From: Arthrobacter citreus
Lineage (GTDB): Bacteria; Actinomycetota; Actinomycetes; Actinomycetales; Micrococcaceae
Reading direction: 5' to 3'
Assembly (NCBI RefSeq): GCF_009192745.1
Contig: NZ_VTFV01000004.1
Coordinates: forward strand, 248,001 to 312,000
DNA length: 64,000 nucleotides
Positions 7,691 to 16,063 of the stretch are shown here, piece by piece. The notes under the pieces are model-generated. The model did no database searches. It worked only from the letters and a program-made list of their open reading frames with translations, and was not told where the DNA came from. Positions within the stretch are counted from its first letter, which is position 1; each line of letters begins with the position of its first letter. The translations under genes were made by a program, and so were the position numbers.

Positions 7691-8692
7691 CTACAGGACA
7701 GGCTTGGCGGTAACCTGCGCGCTCCAGGAGAACTCCGGGTCCTTCGTGTACCAGTCCCAGGCGATCAGTTCCGGCACCATGGTCTCCACCAGGGCAGACA
7801 CAAGCCATTGCTCCTGCCCTGGATAGGACACGGTCAGAGCCGCTTCGGGAACGCCTTCCCCGACGGCGACCACGGTCGCCCCGCGCGGCATCATCCAGTC
7901 CAGGGCCTGCTGGTCCCACCGCGAGCCGGTGAAGACCAGCGCCCGGTAGTCAAGCGTCTTGGACAGGTAGACATCCACGTGGGACCAGTCCCCCGTCTCA
8001 CTGCCGTATGCCGGGCGGCGGGGCACTTCCCGGATCATCAGTGATCCCTGGGCCGCACTGGAGAACCGCTCGGCGGGCGCCAGCAGGAACGTGCCGTCGG
8101 GGCCCAGCAGCAACTCGGAGACCTGCGGCAGCCACTGGCCCGAGGTGTCCAGGACCGCCCTTGAGCCGGCCGCCGCACGCTGCGCCGTTTCCGCCAGCAT
8201 CCCGTAAGAAGCACCGTAGCGTTCCAGCACCGCGGCTATGACCAGAAGGGAATGCCTGAAGTTCCGGCAGGAAATCCCGGAAACCTCCTCCCCTGCGTTC
8301 ATTTCCACTGTGTAGTCAGCCATGGCCGCCAACGGAGACCCGGGCCTGTTGGTCACCGCAACCAGGCCGCCGGTGCCTCGGTAGCGTTCTGCCGCGGCCA
8401 GTACTTCCACACTGGTTCCGGTAGCGGACACCGCGATGACCAGCAGGTCGGGGGCCGGCGGCGGCAGCAGCGCCGTACTGGCCAGCTCCACCTGCACGTT
8501 CACGCCGTCCGCGCGGGCTTTCCGTGCTGCGGTGGCAGCAGCGTAGGCGCTGGATCCCATGCCCAGGATCAGGATCCGTCCGGCGTCGGGCAGGCCTGCC
8601 ACGCCCGGGTATCCACCCTGAAGCAGCACTGCCATCCGGTCAAGATAATCCGGAACCAGCTGCAGGTCCTCTATAAAGCGGGCGGTGTCCAC
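7691..8692 (-). CDS. SIS-domain sugar-phosphate isomerase/deaminase-like protein
   Basis: 333 residues with two SIS folds. The first carries the phosphosugar-binding pattern ILGMGSSAYAA and VIAVSATGTSVEVLA, and EEVSGISCRNFRH lies in the linker. The arrangement matches the isomerase half of GlmS and AgaS/GlmD-type proteins, without a glutaminase domain. It overlaps the upstream kinase gene by 22 bp, so the two are coupled. If that kinase makes glucosamine-6-phosphate, this protein would be a candidate glucosamine-6-phosphate deaminase/isomerase. That link is inference; SIS domains also occur in other amino-sugar enzymes and in sensors. Confidence 0.85.
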   Translation of the reverse strand: MDTARFIEDLQLVPDYLDRMAVLLQGGYPGVAGLPDAGRILILGMGSSAYAAATAARKARADGVNVQVELASTALLPPPAPDLLVIAVSATGTSVEVLAAAERYRGTGGLVAVTNRPGSPLAAMADYTVEMNAGEEVSGISCRNFRHSLLVIAAVLERYGASYGMLAETAQRAAAGSRAVLDTSGQWLPQVSELLLGPDGTFLLAPAERFSSAAQGSLMIREVPRRPAYGSETGDWSHVDVYLSKTLDYRALVFTGSRWDQQALDWMMPRGATVVAVGEGVPEAALTVSYPGQEQWLVSALVETMVPELIAWDWYTKDPEFSWSAQVTAKPVL

Positions 8693-9906
8693 ACGGGCTC
8701 CTTTGTCATGTCGTTTCCGGCTGCATCGCAGGCGGCGCCATCCCGCTCGAACCGGTAGGTGATGGCACCGTCCGCGGCATACAGCCAGCGGGGCAGAAAA
8801 CGGTGGGCATAGATGAGTTCGCGGAGCAGCTGTTCGGCGGTCAGGCCGGGAAGCACCGCCTCATCCAGAAGCTGGGGGCACCCGGCGGCAGCCGCAGCGG
8901 AACGGTAGGCACTAACCAACTGCTTCTGTGCCTGGTCCGCCCAGCCATAGAGCTTCTCCAGTGACCCGGAGTCGGCGACCTGCAGCCGCTTGGCGGCCAC
9001 TGAGGCCACCATGTCCAGGCTGGCGCCCAGATGCGCGACGTCGCGGGCGGCTGTGTCGGGACGGTCACGTTCGGCGTCCGGCAGCTGGGGGTCGCCGTCG
9101 AAATCCAGCAGCCAGTACTTATCTCCTGAGCGCAGCACCTGACCCACGTGCAGGTCACCGTGCAGGTCGAAGGCCGGGGCAGCGGTTTCGGGGATGGCGG
9201 CCAGCAGGGAGCGCAGGCCTTCGGCCCGGTTCGCGAGCCGTGTTCCGGCATCGCCTCCCGTAAGCGTCAGCGCAACGTCCAGCACGCCGTCGGTCCGCGC
9301 CCGCACCTCGGCGGCACCCGGGGCCGGCAGCGGACCAGCTCCAAACAGGGCCGCGTGCACCTCGGCCGTCAGGCGTCCCAGGGCGGTGGGGAAATCCGGC
9401 AGCGGCCCGCCGCGGAACCAGGCAGCGACGTCGTCCGCGGCCCAGGTCCAGCCGTCTTCCGCATCCGGAATGACGGCGCTGACCAGGGCCAGGGTGGTGC
9501 GTCCGCGCTCCGGATGTTCCCAGTCCAGGGATCCGAAGTAGCCCGGAACGGCATCGACGCCGGCTTCAGCGAGCCTGGCAAGCAGCCGGGCAGACCGGTC
9601 TGCTCCTCCCCAGCGGCGCACCAGCTTGATGATCTTGTCCCCGCCCACGACCACGGAGAGATTGGTCATGTCCACGGGCACGGCGCTTTCTTCGAGTCCT
9701 GGTCCGGCGGCCAGCCCGGTCCGCGCCGCGTGCAGCTCGCCGATGGTCACGCTCAGGGCGGCTGTGCTTCCTGCCAGGACCGCGTCCGTAAGATCCGCAG
9801 CCAGTCCCGACCCGGCTGACGCGGGGCTGCCCCGGGAGTCCAAAGCCGTCAGGACGCCGTCGGGCTCAAGCCGCAAACAGCCGTGTACGGCCCTCAGTTC
9901 ATCCAT
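8671..9906 (-). CDS. Maltokinase/aminoglycoside-phosphotransferase-fold kinase, glucosamine-kinase-like
   Basis: 411 residues with the eukaryotic-like kinase fold of the APH/maltokinase group. The N-terminal lobe (about 1-140) has a maltokinase-type cap and the sequence DKIIKLVRRW carrying the probable ATP-binding Lys. The C-terminal lobe holds the catalytic loop HGDLHVGQ (about 249-256) and the metal motif LLDFDGDP (about 267-273). The HGDLHVGQ plus WLLDFDGDP pattern is shared with maltokinases and with the actinobacterial glucosamine kinases described from Streptacidiphilus; pairing with a SIS gene favours amino-sugar phosphorylation. It has ATG with a GAAGGTGG ribosome site and is divergent from the polyamine importer operon. 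The substrate is not proven. Confidence 0.82.
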   Translation of the reverse strand: MDELRAVHGCLRLEPDGVLTALDSRGSPASAGSGLAADLTDAVLAGSTAALSVTIGELHAARTGLAAGPGLEESAVPVDMTNLSVVVGGDKIIKLVRRWGGADRSARLLARLAEAGVDAVPGYFGSLDWEHPERGRTTLALVSAVIPDAEDGWTWAADDVAAWFRGGPLPDFPTALGRLTAEVHAALFGAGPLPAPGAAEVRARTDGVLDVALTLTGGDAGTRLANRAEGLRSLLAAIPETAAPAFDLHGDLHVGQVLRSGDKYWLLDFDGDPQLPDAERDRPDTAARDVAHLGASLDMVASVAAKRLQVADSGSLEKLYGWADQAQKQLVSAYRSAAAAAGCPQLLDEAVLPGLTAEQLLRELIYAHRFLPRWLYAADGAITYRFERDGAACDAAGNDMTKEPVWTPPAL

Positions 9907-10069
9907 GAAACCACCTTCACATTCCTTGCACGCTGATTCAAGGACCGTTTGTTAAATGCTTGTTACGGCTAAAAATAAGCGTTGTATTCCTTGAACTCTA
10001 ATGCAAAGATCAATTTCACCACCCAGTCCGGGTGTGATCCACGACACAAGCGCAACAGTAGGAGCCATC
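9907..10069. promoter_or_regulatory. Divergent intergenic region, kinase / potD
   Basis: AT-richer 163-bp spacer between divergent operons. It contains a direct repeat of TTGTTA at 9949 and 9960; the second copy with TGTATT at 9983 (17-bp spacer) is a plausible promoter toward potD. This is a consensus-style guess only. Confidence 0.35.
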
Positions 10070-11161
10070 GTGAGTTTCCAGCGCATTACACGGACTGCCG
10101 CCGTCACGGCAACAGCGGTCCTTGCCCTGTCAGCTTGCGGCGGAGGAAGCGGGTCTGCGGACCTGGACCCCGAAGCCGACATCAGCCAGCAGAAGCTCGT
10201 AGTCGGCATCTGGGCCGACTACTACCCCGAAGATCTGGCCGAGACCTTCGAAGCGGAGACGGGTGTACCCGTCCAGATCGTGCACCACGCCACCAACGAA
10301 GAGATCATGGCCAAGCTGACCGCCGGCGGCGACTCCGGAATCGACGTCGCATTTGTTTCGGGCCAGTACGCCCAGGCACTCAATGAGGGCGGGATGCTCC
10401 AGGAACTGGACCACTCCCTGATCCCCAACATTGAGAACCTCTACCCGGAGGCCATGGAAATGGCTTACGACGACGGCAACACCTTCTCCCTGCCGTACGC
10501 CTGGGGAACCACCGGGCTCTGCTACCGCTCGGACCTCCTGCCGGCGGAGCCTACGTCCTGGAAGGACCTGCTGGAGCCCTCCGCTGACGTGGCCGGGAAA
10601 ACCACCATGCTCTCCACCGAGCGCTGGATGGCCCTGCCGGCGCTGAAGGCACTGGGCTACTCGGTGAACTCCGACAACCCGGATGAGCTGTCCAAAGTGA
10701 AGGAGCAGCTCACCGCCACCAAGCCCACCCTGCTGTCCTTCGATGACACCACGTTCTACTCCAAGCTCGTCACCGGTGAAGCTGTGCTGACCGAGGCCTG
10801 GGACGGCTGGTGCAACTACGGCATCACCGAGGATCCGAACATCAAGTTCACGGTTCCGGAAGAGGGCAGCGACCTGTGGGTGGACACCATGACCGTGCTG
10901 AAGTCCTCACAGAACAAGGAAGCAGCCATGGCGTTCCTGAACTACGTGCTGGAGCCGGAGGTCCACTCCTGGGCAGCTGAGAACATCCTCTACAAGGTGC
11001 CGAACAAGGCCGCCATGGAGGCACTGGACCCGGAACTGCTTGCCACCTACCCGAACCTGGCCATGACCCCTGCCGAGTTGGCGGAGCAGGAAGTGATTGT
11101 TGACCTCGGTGACTACAGCACCGAATACACACGCCTGGCCACGGAAATCTCCGCGAAGTAG
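10070..11161 (+). CDS. potD: Polyamine-type ABC substrate-binding lipoprotein
   Basis: 363-residue PotD/PotF-like solute-binding protein. I chose a GTG start with an AGTAGGAG site because it gives a compact lipoprotein signal ending in the lipobox LSAC near residue 24. The mature protein begins KLVVGIWADYYPEDLAETFE and carries the polyamine-binding-protein landmarks YAWGTTGLCYR, WKDLLEP and EAWDGWCNYG. It would be tethered outside the membrane and deliver substrate to the PotB/PotC permease encoded directly after it. Downstream amine-catabolic genes fit putrescine, spermidine or a related amine as ligand. Confidence 0.9.
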   Translation: MSFQRITRTAAVTATAVLALSACGGGSGSADLDPEADISQQKLVVGIWADYYPEDLAETFEAETGVPVQIVHHATNEEIMAKLTAGGDSGIDVAFVSGQYAQALNEGGMLQELDHSLIPNIENLYPEAMEMAYDDGNTFSLPYAWGTTGLCYRSDLLPAEPTSWKDLLEPSADVAGKTTMLSTERWMALPALKALGYSVNSDNPDELSKVKEQLTATKPTLLSFDDTTFYSKLVTGEAVLTEAWDGWCNYGITEDPNIKFTVPEEGSDLWVDTMTVLKSSQNKEAAMAFLNYVLEPEVHSWAAENILYKVPNKAAMEALDPELLATYPNLAMTPAELAEQEVIVDLGDYSTEYTRLATEISAK

Positions 11162-11167
11162 CTCTCC

Positions 11168-12070
11168 GTGCCTGCTAACCGCTCCGCTGCCTCCGGCGCC
11201 GCCTGGCGCCGGAGGCTCGCCGGACTCCCGATCCTTGGGCCCGGCGTCGTGTTCCTGTTTGTGCTGGCCGTCCTGCCCGTTGCACTGGTCACCGTCTACG
11301 CGTTCTTTGAGCGCGGCCGGTTTGGCGGCGTCGAATACAACTTCACCCTGGAGAACTTCGTCCGCCTGGCGGACCCGCTCTACCTGGGCGTGGTGCTGAA
11401 GTCCATCCTGATCGCCGGTGCCGCCACCGCCATAGCACTGCTGATCGGCTACCCGGCGGCCTTGTTTATCGCGCGCCTGCCCAAGCGCTGGCGCACCCTG
11501 GCCCTGATCGCCGTCCTGCTCCCGTTCTGGACCAATTTCCTGATCCGCACCTATGCCTGGATCCTGCTGCTGAACAATGCCGGCTGGATCAACCAGAGCC
11601 TGCAGTGGCTGGGCATCACCAGTGAACCGGTGGCGATGCTCTACACCGAACCGGCCGTCGTCGTCGGGCTGGTGTACATGTACCTGCCGCTGATGATCCT
11701 GCCGCTGTACGCTTCCCTGTCATCGCAGGACCCGCAGCTAACCGAGGCGGCCACCAACCTGGGTTCCTCGCCGTTCCGGGTTTTCCGGACGGTCACCCTG
11801 CCGCTGTCCGCCCCGGGCGCCCTGACCGGCTGCATCTTCGTGTTCGTCCCTGCGATGGGCAACTTCATCATTCCGGAACTGATCGGCGGCGGTAAGACCG
11901 TCCTGATCGGCAACCTCATCCGCGACCAGTTCCTGAAGGCCCGCGACTGGCCGTTCGGAGCAGCCCTGGCACTGGTTATGACGGCATTCCTGGTGCTGCT
12001 GCTCGTGCTGCAGCAGCGGGCCTCCCGCGCCGTCAGCGAAGGCAAGACCCCACGGAAGGCGGGCGCATGA
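11168..12070 (+). CDS. potB: Polyamine ABC permease, PotB-type
   Basis: 300-residue inner-membrane permease with six predicted helices and the cytoplasmic EAA loop (EAATNLGSSPFRVFRTVTLP) that docks to the ATPase. GTG start, six bases after potD. The first helix follows a basic N-terminus (GAAWRRRLAG). Its stop overlaps the next permease start by four bases. Family membership is clear; the choice of PotB over PotH is by gene order only. Confidence 0.9.
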   Translation: MPANRSAASGAAWRRRLAGLPILGPGVVFLFVLAVLPVALVTVYAFFERGRFGGVEYNFTLENFVRLADPLYLGVVLKSILIAGAATAIALLIGYPAALFIARLPKRWRTLALIAVLLPFWTNFLIRTYAWILLLNNAGWINQSLQWLGITSEPVAMLYTEPAVVVGLVYMYLPLMILPLYASLSSQDPQLTEAATNLGSSPFRVFRTVTLPLSAPGALTGCIFVFVPAMGNFIIPELIGGGKTVLIGNLIRDQFLKARDWPFGAALALVMTAFLVLLLVLQQRASRAVSEGKTPRKAGA

Positions 12071-12909
12071 GCACCACGGCAGCCGCGCCGGGTACCAGCC
12101 CGGCAGCAGTGAGCAAGGTACGACGCCGCGGCGCGCGGCAGGGTAAGGCCTGGCACCTGCGGGTTCCCTTCTGGGCCGCGATCGCGTTTCTCTACCTGCC
12201 GATCCTCGTGGTGACGGCCATGTCCTTCAACGCCTCGTCCAACCTCTTTTCCTGGTCCGGGTTCTCGCTGAAGTGGTACGCAGAGGTCTTCCGCTCCCCG
12301 GAGATCCTCGCGTCCCTGGGCAACACCCTGGTGGTGGCCGCGGCAGCTGCAGTCCTGGCCACGGTGCTGGGTACCCTGACCGCCGTCGGAATCCACCGGT
12401 ATACCAGGGGCGGGCTGATCCGAGCGATCGCCATTGCCCCGGCCATGCTTCCGGACCTGCTGCTGGCGATCGGGCTGCTGAGCCTGTTCACGCTGCTGAA
12501 CTTCACCCTGGGCCTGCTCTCGGTGATCCTGGCACACACCGTGTTCGCCATGGCGTTCGTGACCGCCATTGTCCTGGCCCGGCTGGCCCAGGTGGATCCG
12601 TCACTCGAAGAAGCTTCCCGTGACCTGGGCGCTTCCCCGGCCCGGACCCTGCTGAAGGTGACCGTTCCACAGCTGGGACCGGCAATCATCTCCGGCGGCC
12701 TGCTGGCCTTCACCCTGTCCCTGGACGAGTTCGTGATTGCGTTCTTCACCACCAGTCCCACCGTCTCCACGCTGCCCATCAACATCTACTCGATGGTGCG
12801 CTTCGGCGTCTCCCCCGAAATCAATGCACTCGCCACCATGCTGCTGGGCCTGACCGTCCTTGCGGTCCTGGGAACGCAGCGCCTGACCAAGATTGCGGAT
12901 TCACTATGA
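12067..12909 (+). CDS. potC: Polyamine ABC permease, PotC-type
   Basis: 280-residue second permease subunit, with six helices and the EAA loop EEASRDLGASPARTLLKVTVP. The conserved LSLDEFVIAFF segment and the TLPINIYSMVRFGVSPEINA C-terminal part are typical of PotC/PotI. It overlaps both neighbours by four bases (ATGA), giving a tightly coupled potDBCA unit. Confidence 0.9.
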   Translation: MSTTAAAPGTSPAAVSKVRRRGARQGKAWHLRVPFWAAIAFLYLPILVVTAMSFNASSNLFSWSGFSLKWYAEVFRSPEILASLGNTLVVAAAAAVLATVLGTLTAVGIHRYTRGGLIRAIAIAPAMLPDLLLAIGLLSLFTLLNFTLGLLSVILAHTVFAMAFVTAIVLARLAQVDPSLEEASRDLGASPARTLLKVTVPQLGPAIISGGLLAFTLSLDEFVIAFFTTSPTVSTLPINIYSMVRFGVSPEINALATMLLGLTVLAVLGTQRLTKIADSL

Positions 12910-14024
12910 CCACCGGACCCGACTCCGTTTCCGCGGACCAGCCGCTTCTGCAGCTGCGTTCCCTCAGCCACAGCTATGGTTCCGTCCAGGCCCTGCACGG
13001 GATTGACCTGAACATTGCCGGTAATGAGTTCTTTGCCCTGCTGGGACCCTCCGGCTGCGGCAAGAGCACGCTGCTGCGTTCGATTGCCGGCTTTGAGACG
13101 CCTGCCGAAGGAGAGATCCTGCTCGACGGCGAACCGCTCACCCGGTTGCCTGCCCACCGCCGCCCGGTGAACATGATGTTCCAGTCCTATGCGCTGTTCC
13201 CCCACCTCAGCGTGGAGAAGAACGTGGCCTACGGGCTGGAGGCCGAAGGCGCGGGCAAGGCCGAAGTGCGCCGGCGGGTCGGCGAAGTCCTGGAGACCAT
13301 CGGTTTGACCACGTTCGCCAGGCGCCGGCCGGGCCAGCTCTCCGGCGGCCAGCGGCAGCGGGTCGCCCTGGCACGCGCGATCGTGAAGCGCCCCCGGCTG
13401 CTGCTGCTGGATGAGCCGCTCTCCGCGCTGGACCGCAAGGTCCGGGCCGAAATGCAGCTGGAACTCAAGCGCCTGCAGCATGAGGCAGGCATGACGTTCG
13501 TGGTGGTCACGCATGACCAGGAAGAAGCCATGTCCATGGCGGACCGGGTTGCAGTGCTCAACGCCGGAAGGCTGGAACAGGTGGACACACCCGTGGCGCT
13601 CTACGCCGCTCCGCGCACCCGGTTCGTGGCCGACTTCATCGGCACCGCCAACCTGCTGGACGGGACCGCCGTCGCGGGCGGCGTTGCCCTGGAGTCTGCG
13701 CTGGTGCTTGCCGCTGACCATACGCTGCCCTCCGGAACCCCGGCCACCGCCGTCGTGCGTCCGGAAGATGTGAAGCTGGCACCGGCCGGTGCCGGCACGC
13801 TTGAGGGCACCGTGGTGGACACCTTCTTCCTCGGTGGAACGTCCACCGTCTCGGTGCAGGTCCCGGGACTGGCCTCGCCGTTCACCTGCAATGTCCGGGC
13901 AGTCCAGGTTCCGCAGCGCGGATCGCAGGTTGGCCTGGTTATCGACGCCGCACGCACCGTGGCTGTCGAAGATGACCGCGCCGCCGCCCAGCGCGGCGCG
14001 GATCAGGAAACGGTCAGCCCGTGA
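12906..14024 (+). CDS. potA: Polyamine ABC ATP-binding protein
   Basis: 372-residue ABC ATPase. Walker A is GPSGCGKST, the Q-loop lies in MMFQSYALFPH, the signature is LSGGQRQRVALARA and Walker B is LLLLDEPLSALD, followed by the switch His in VVVTHDQEE. The C-terminal third is a TOBE-type domain (VRPEDVKLAPAG...). This is the energising subunit for the PotB/PotC permease. Its last 22 bases overlap the 3' end of a convergent TetR-type regulator. Confidence 0.93.
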   Translation: MTTGPDSVSADQPLLQLRSLSHSYGSVQALHGIDLNIAGNEFFALLGPSGCGKSTLLRSIAGFETPAEGEILLDGEPLTRLPAHRRPVNMMFQSYALFPHLSVEKNVAYGLEAEGAGKAEVRRRVGEVLETIGLTTFARRRPGQLSGGQRQRVALARAIVKRPRLLLLDEPLSALDRKVRAEMQLELKRLQHEAGMTFVVVTHDQEEAMSMADRVAVLNAGRLEQVDTPVALYAAPRTRFVADFIGTANLLDGTAVAGGVALESALVLAADHTLPSGTPATAVVRPEDVKLAPAGAGTLEGTVVDTFFLGGTSTVSVQVPGLASPFTCNVRAVQVPQRGSQVGLVIDAARTVAVEDDRAAAQRGADQETVSP

Positions 14025-14614
14025 GAGGTTGCGATCCGTGCGTAGTCCGCAATCAGTCCCGCCGCGGTCTCCGCGTCAATGCTGGGATGGCGGGCAATGA
14101 TCCGGTAGCCGTACGCATCTTCGAGCGCCACCAGGTTTCGGGCCACGGTCAGCGGATCCTGCGCCAGGGTAAACACCCCGCGGGCGGCTCCCTGCTCCAG
14201 GACCACCAGGTACATGCCCACCTGGCGTTCGTACAGCGAGGTCAGGAGCGTGGCGGTCACCGGATGGTTGCCGGCGGAACCGCCCAGGGCACAGAGCATG
14301 GCAACCTGCGCGTCCTCCGGACCGGAGGGCAGCCCGGAACGAATCAGTGCCAGGAGCCGTGCGGCCGGGTCATCAGGCAGCGAGGCGAGCATCTGGACCC
14401 GCTGTTCGTAGAAGCGTTCCATGGCTTCCCGGTTCGCCTCCAGCATCAGGTCATCCACATTCGGGTAGTAGTACAGCACTGCCCCGCTGGTCAGCCCGGC
14501 TTCCTCGGCAACGCGGTTCAGCCTCGCGCCGTCCGGACCGTGCTTCGCCACCGCCCGCTGCGCGGCCGCCACGATTTCGCTGCGGCGTGCGGTCTGGTTC
14601 TTCGGGCGTGCCAT
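14003..14614 (-). CDS. TetR-family regulator
   Basis: 203 residues starting at the ATG preceded by GAGGAAGG. An N-terminal TetR helix-turn-helix (RRSEIVAAAQRAVAKHG...GLTSGAVLYYYPNVDDL) is followed by a helical ligand domain of BetI-like length. It lies between the potDBCA genes (convergent, 22-bp overlap) and the amine-catabolic genes (divergent, 108 bp), so it is the obvious candidate to control one or both. The divergent spacer contains a weak imperfect palindrome around 14671-14692 (GCA...TGC ends) as a possible operator. Confidence 0.88.
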   Translation of the reverse strand: MARPKNQTARRSEIVAAAQRAVAKHGPDGARLNRVAEEAGLTSGAVLYYYPNVDDLMLEANREAMERFYEQRVQMLASLPDDPAARLLALIRSGLPSGPEDAQVAMLCALGGSAGNHPVTATLLTSLYERQVGMYLVVLEQGAARGVFTLAQDPLTVARNLVALEDAYGYRIIARHPSIDAETAAGLIADYARIATSHGLTVS

Positions 14615-14722
14615 GTAAAACCTTCCTCGAATGGACTGAGTCACCACAATAGGGCACGCCCGCCGAAATAGCCGCATTTCACATAAGTAATTTGCATCAC
14701 GCAACGATTCCAGGAGGCAGCA

Positions 14723-16015
14723 TTGACAAATTCACGCACCTTTCTTTTCATGCCGGAAAGTGCCTACGGGCCTACCAATAACTGCATTGGGATCGGCAGC
14801 GAACTACTGAAGCGCGGGCACCGGGTGGTCTTCGCCGCTGAGTCGTCCTGGCAGGGCAAGCTCGCTGCACTGGGGTTCGAGGAAGCACTCGTTGACTTCG
14901 CACCCCCGGCAGAGGATGACGCCGAGGCAGAGGCAGGTGATTTCTGGAAGGAATACATCAAGGAAATATCCCCTGAATTCCGGAAATCAACCCTGGAACA
15001 GGCGGAAACGGTCATACGCCCCATCTGGGAAGGCGCCATTGAAGGCGCAAAATACTGTGAACCCGAATTGCGGAAGATAATCACCGAAGTAAATCCGGAT
15101 GTAATCGTCGAGGACAACGTGGTGGCATTTCCCGCGCTGCTGACGGCGGGCAAGCCGTTCGTGAGGATAGTCTCCTGCAACCCGCTGGAAATTCCCGGCC
15201 CGGGCATCGCACCGGCCTACTCCGGACTGGGCGAGGCCGACGAAAGCGGCTGGGATGAATACCGCACCGAGTATGAGCGCACCCACAAGGACCTCTGGGA
15301 AGACTTCAATGCCTGGGTCCAGGAACAGGGTGCCCCTGCCCTGCCCCGGCTGGAGTTCATCCACTCCGGCGTGCACAACATCTACGTCTACCCCCAGGAG
15401 CTGGACTACACCGGCAGCCGGCCGCTGGACGCAAACTGGACCCGCGTAGATTCCGCCGTCCGTGAGACGGAATCCGCCGTAGAGCTTCCGGAGCACTTCC
15501 TGGACGGCACCAAACCGCTGGTTTACTTCAGCCTCGGTTCCCTGGGCGGCGCCGACGTCGAACTCATGCAGCGCACCGTGGACATCCTGGGCACCGCCGG
15601 TGAGTACAACTTCATCGTCTCCAAAGGCCCGCGGCATGAGGAAATCATCCTGGCGGAGAATATGTGGGGCGCGGAGTTCCTGCCGCAGACCCGCATCATC
15701 CCGCTGGTGGACCTGGTCATCACGCACGGCGGCAACAACACCACCACCGAGGCACTGCATTTCGGCAAGCCGATGATCCTGCTCCCGCTGTTCTGGGACC
15801 AGTACGACAACGCCCAGCGCGTGCACGAATCCGGCTACGGCCGCCGCCTGGACACCTACGAGTGCACCCCTGAAGAACTGCTGGGCAGCATCGGCGAGCT
15901 GCTGGACGATCCAGAACTTCAGGCCCGCTGCCGCGCAGCCGGGGAACGGATCCGCGCTGCTGACGGCCTGTCCGCGGCCGCCACAGCACTGGAGAACGTC
16001 GCCGCAGCGCACTAA
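14723..16015 (+). CDS. GT1-family (UDP-glycosyltransferase-like) glycosyltransferase
   Basis: 430-residue GT-B glycosyltransferase of the MGT/UGT type that glycosylates small molecules such as macrolides or phenolics. The start is TTG behind an excellent AGGAGG site. The N-terminal acceptor domain begins with FLFMPESAYGPTNNCIGIGSELLKRGH; the C-terminal donor domain has VYFSLGSLGG, FLPQTRIIPLVDLVITHGG and NNTTTEALHFGKPMILLPLFWDQ. A full catalytic architecture is present. It sits first in a run with an aldehyde dehydrogenase (48-bp gap) and an FAD amine oxidase, an unexpected partner for amine catabolism. Acceptor and donor are unknown. Confidence 0.88.
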   Translation: MTNSRTFLFMPESAYGPTNNCIGIGSELLKRGHRVVFAAESSWQGKLAALGFEEALVDFAPPAEDDAEAEAGDFWKEYIKEISPEFRKSTLEQAETVIRPIWEGAIEGAKYCEPELRKIITEVNPDVIVEDNVVAFPALLTAGKPFVRIVSCNPLEIPGPGIAPAYSGLGEADESGWDEYRTEYERTHKDLWEDFNAWVQEQGAPALPRLEFIHSGVHNIYVYPQELDYTGSRPLDANWTRVDSAVRETESAVELPEHFLDGTKPLVYFSLGSLGGADVELMQRTVDILGTAGEYNFIVSKGPRHEEIILAENMWGAEFLPQTRIIPLVDLVITHGGNNTTTEALHFGKPMILLPLFWDQYDNAQRVHESGYGRRLDTYECTPEELLGSIGELLDDPELQARCRAAGERIRAADGLSAAATALENVAAAH

Positions 16016-16063
16016 CCCAAACTGCTTCACCGAACCACATCACCACCACGGCAAGGAACCACC

